A DNA stretch of 64,000 bases from Flavobacterium sp. SLB02 (GTDB taxonomy: Bacteria > Bacteroidota > Bacteroidia > Flavobacteriales > Flavobacteriaceae), in the NCBI RefSeq assembly GCF_009664855.1, contig NZ_CP045928.1, positions 5,418,119-5,482,118 of the forward strand. Direction: 5' to 3'. The notes under the pieces are model-generated. The model was not told the DNA's origin. It searched no databases and saw only the letters and a list, made by a program, of their open reading frames with translations. Position numbers and translations under genes: made by a program. Below are positions 63,263-64,000 of this stretch, one piece after another (the first letter of the stretch is position 1; the number at the start of each line of letters is the position of its first letter).

Positions 63263-63317
63263 TGTGAATTATGGGGTTTAGTCTTTTTTCTATGCTCTAA
63301 TATCTATTCTAAATAAA

Positions 63318-64000
63318 ATGACATTAACCGAAAAAGACAGTCAATACCTTTGGCATCCTTACACACAGCATAAAACTTCGCAGGCTCCAATTGCAATTTC
63401 AAAAGGAGAAGGTGCTTTGTTATGGGACGAAAATGGAAAAGAATATATTGATGCCATCGCATCCTGGTGGGTAAATCCGTTTGGGCACAGTAATAAATTT
63501 ATTGCCGATGCAATTTATAAACAGTTAACCACTCTGGAGCATGTTTTGTTTGGAGGTTTTACTCATGAACCTGCGATAAAAGTGGCAGAGAGACTGATGG
63601 AGATTTTGCCAAAAAATCAACAAAAAATCTTCTTTTCTGATAATGGTTCAACTGCCGTCGAAGTAGCAATAAAAGTAGCTTTGCAGTATTTTTTTAATAA
63701 AAATGAAAAACGAACGACTATAATTGCTTTCGAAAATGCCTTTCACGGTGATACTTTTGCGGCAATGGCAGCAAGCGGAATCTCGTTTTATACACAGGCT
63801 TTTCAGGGAATGTTTATAGATGTGGTTCGTATTCCGGTGCCCGTAAAAGGAAATGAACAGGAAAGTTTTGATGCTTTGAATAATGTAATTCAAAATCATA
63901 ATTGCGCCGGTTTTATTTTTGAACCTTTGGTGCAAGGTGCTGCCGGAATGGTCATGTATGAACCAGAAGCATTAGCAACGCTGATCAAGATTTGTAGAGA
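63318..64000 (+). CDS. bioA: adenosylmethionine--8-amino-7-oxononanoate transaminase, 5' part
   Basis: The reading frame opens at ATG 63318 and runs off the window end, giving about 227 residues. Class III aminotransferase N-terminal half: LWHPYTQHKT, IASWWVNPFGHSN (about 48-60), FFSDNGSTAVEVAIK (about 104-118). The SWWVNxxGH motif is characteristic of BioA. The PLP-lysine lies outside the window. It transfers an amino group to KAPA. 98 nt after bioD. Confidence 0.93.
   Translation, partial: MTLTEKDSQYLWHPYTQHKTSQAPIAISKGEGALLWDENGKEYIDAIASWWVNPFGHSNKFIADAIYKQLTTLEHVLFGGFTHEPAIKVAERLMEILPKNQQKIFFSDNGSTAVEVAIKVALQYFFNKNEKRTTIIAFENAFHGDTFAAMAASGISFYTQAFQGMFIDVVRIPVPVKGNEQESFDALNNVIQNHNCAGFIFEPLVQGAAGMVMYEPEALATLIKICR

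Overview
The window looks like the chromosome of a Flavobacterium-type member of the Bacteroidota. The basis is low G+C, Bacteroidota promoter boxes (TAnnTTTG, for example TATCTTTG upstream of atpD), almost no Shine-Dalgarno sequences, many lipoproteins, a type IX secretion C-terminal domain, DUF4270/DUF4286 proteins, an isolated atpD-atpC pair, and intergenic repeat families that I recognise from this group. I see no rRNA, tRNA, CRISPR array, insertion sequence, prophage or plasmid gene.

Layout. 1-8,900: accessory region of small, mostly uncharacterised genes (CDGSH protein, SUKH protein, PhzF-like and YdeI-like proteins, metallo-beta-lactamase-fold hydrolase, membrane proteins, lipoproteins) separated by repeats. 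8,900-12,700: secreted patatin-like protein, a T9SS-tagged TPR protein and a left-handed beta-helix protein. 12,900-21,000: housekeeping block serS, lgt, TPR protein, DUF4286, rsmA-mgtE, proC. 21,000-31,200: cytochrome c (apparently frameshifted), nhaA, 2-hydroxyacid dehydrogenase, DUF4234/DUF2752 proteins, an OlsF-type fused acyltransferase, xth, an OmpA lipoprotein, an orphan antitoxin-like ORF, tas. 31,200-38,500: cell-envelope block with SIMPL, von Willebrand A, YkuD_2 and DUF4139 proteins, divergent from a TPR-containing LytS-type kinase and its LytTR regulator. 38,600-46,200: AsmA-like/GT51 fusion, radA with a degenerate esterase, panC-panD, glycogen-synthase-like protein. 46,200-56,700: DUF4270 lipoprotein, glmS, TonB-dependent receptor plus GDSL lipoprotein, atpD-atpC. 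56,900-64,000: tandem small secreted proteins, bioF, tandem small membrane proteins, TraB/GumN protein, an ECF sigma factor with its membrane partner, bioD and the start of bioA.

The most notable observation is regulatory. Two nearly identical 35-bp elements (34770-34804 and 35835-35869) lie upstream of the vWA gene and the SIMPL gene. Each holds two direct repeats 21 bp apart, the geometry typical of LytTR binding sites, and each ends exactly 25 bp before a TAnnTTTG box. The LytS/LytTR pair is the immediate neighbour, so the block may be a self-contained envelope-sensing regulon: periplasmic-TPR kinase, LytTR regulator, and the SIMPL, vWA and L,D-transpeptidase-like genes. Other points: a pair of tandem secreted peptides sharing a CCESPL motif, an esterase whose nucleophile serine is Asp, three genes that each look one base short of an intact frame (two of them at A/T homopolymers), and several families of long imperfect palindromes between genes.
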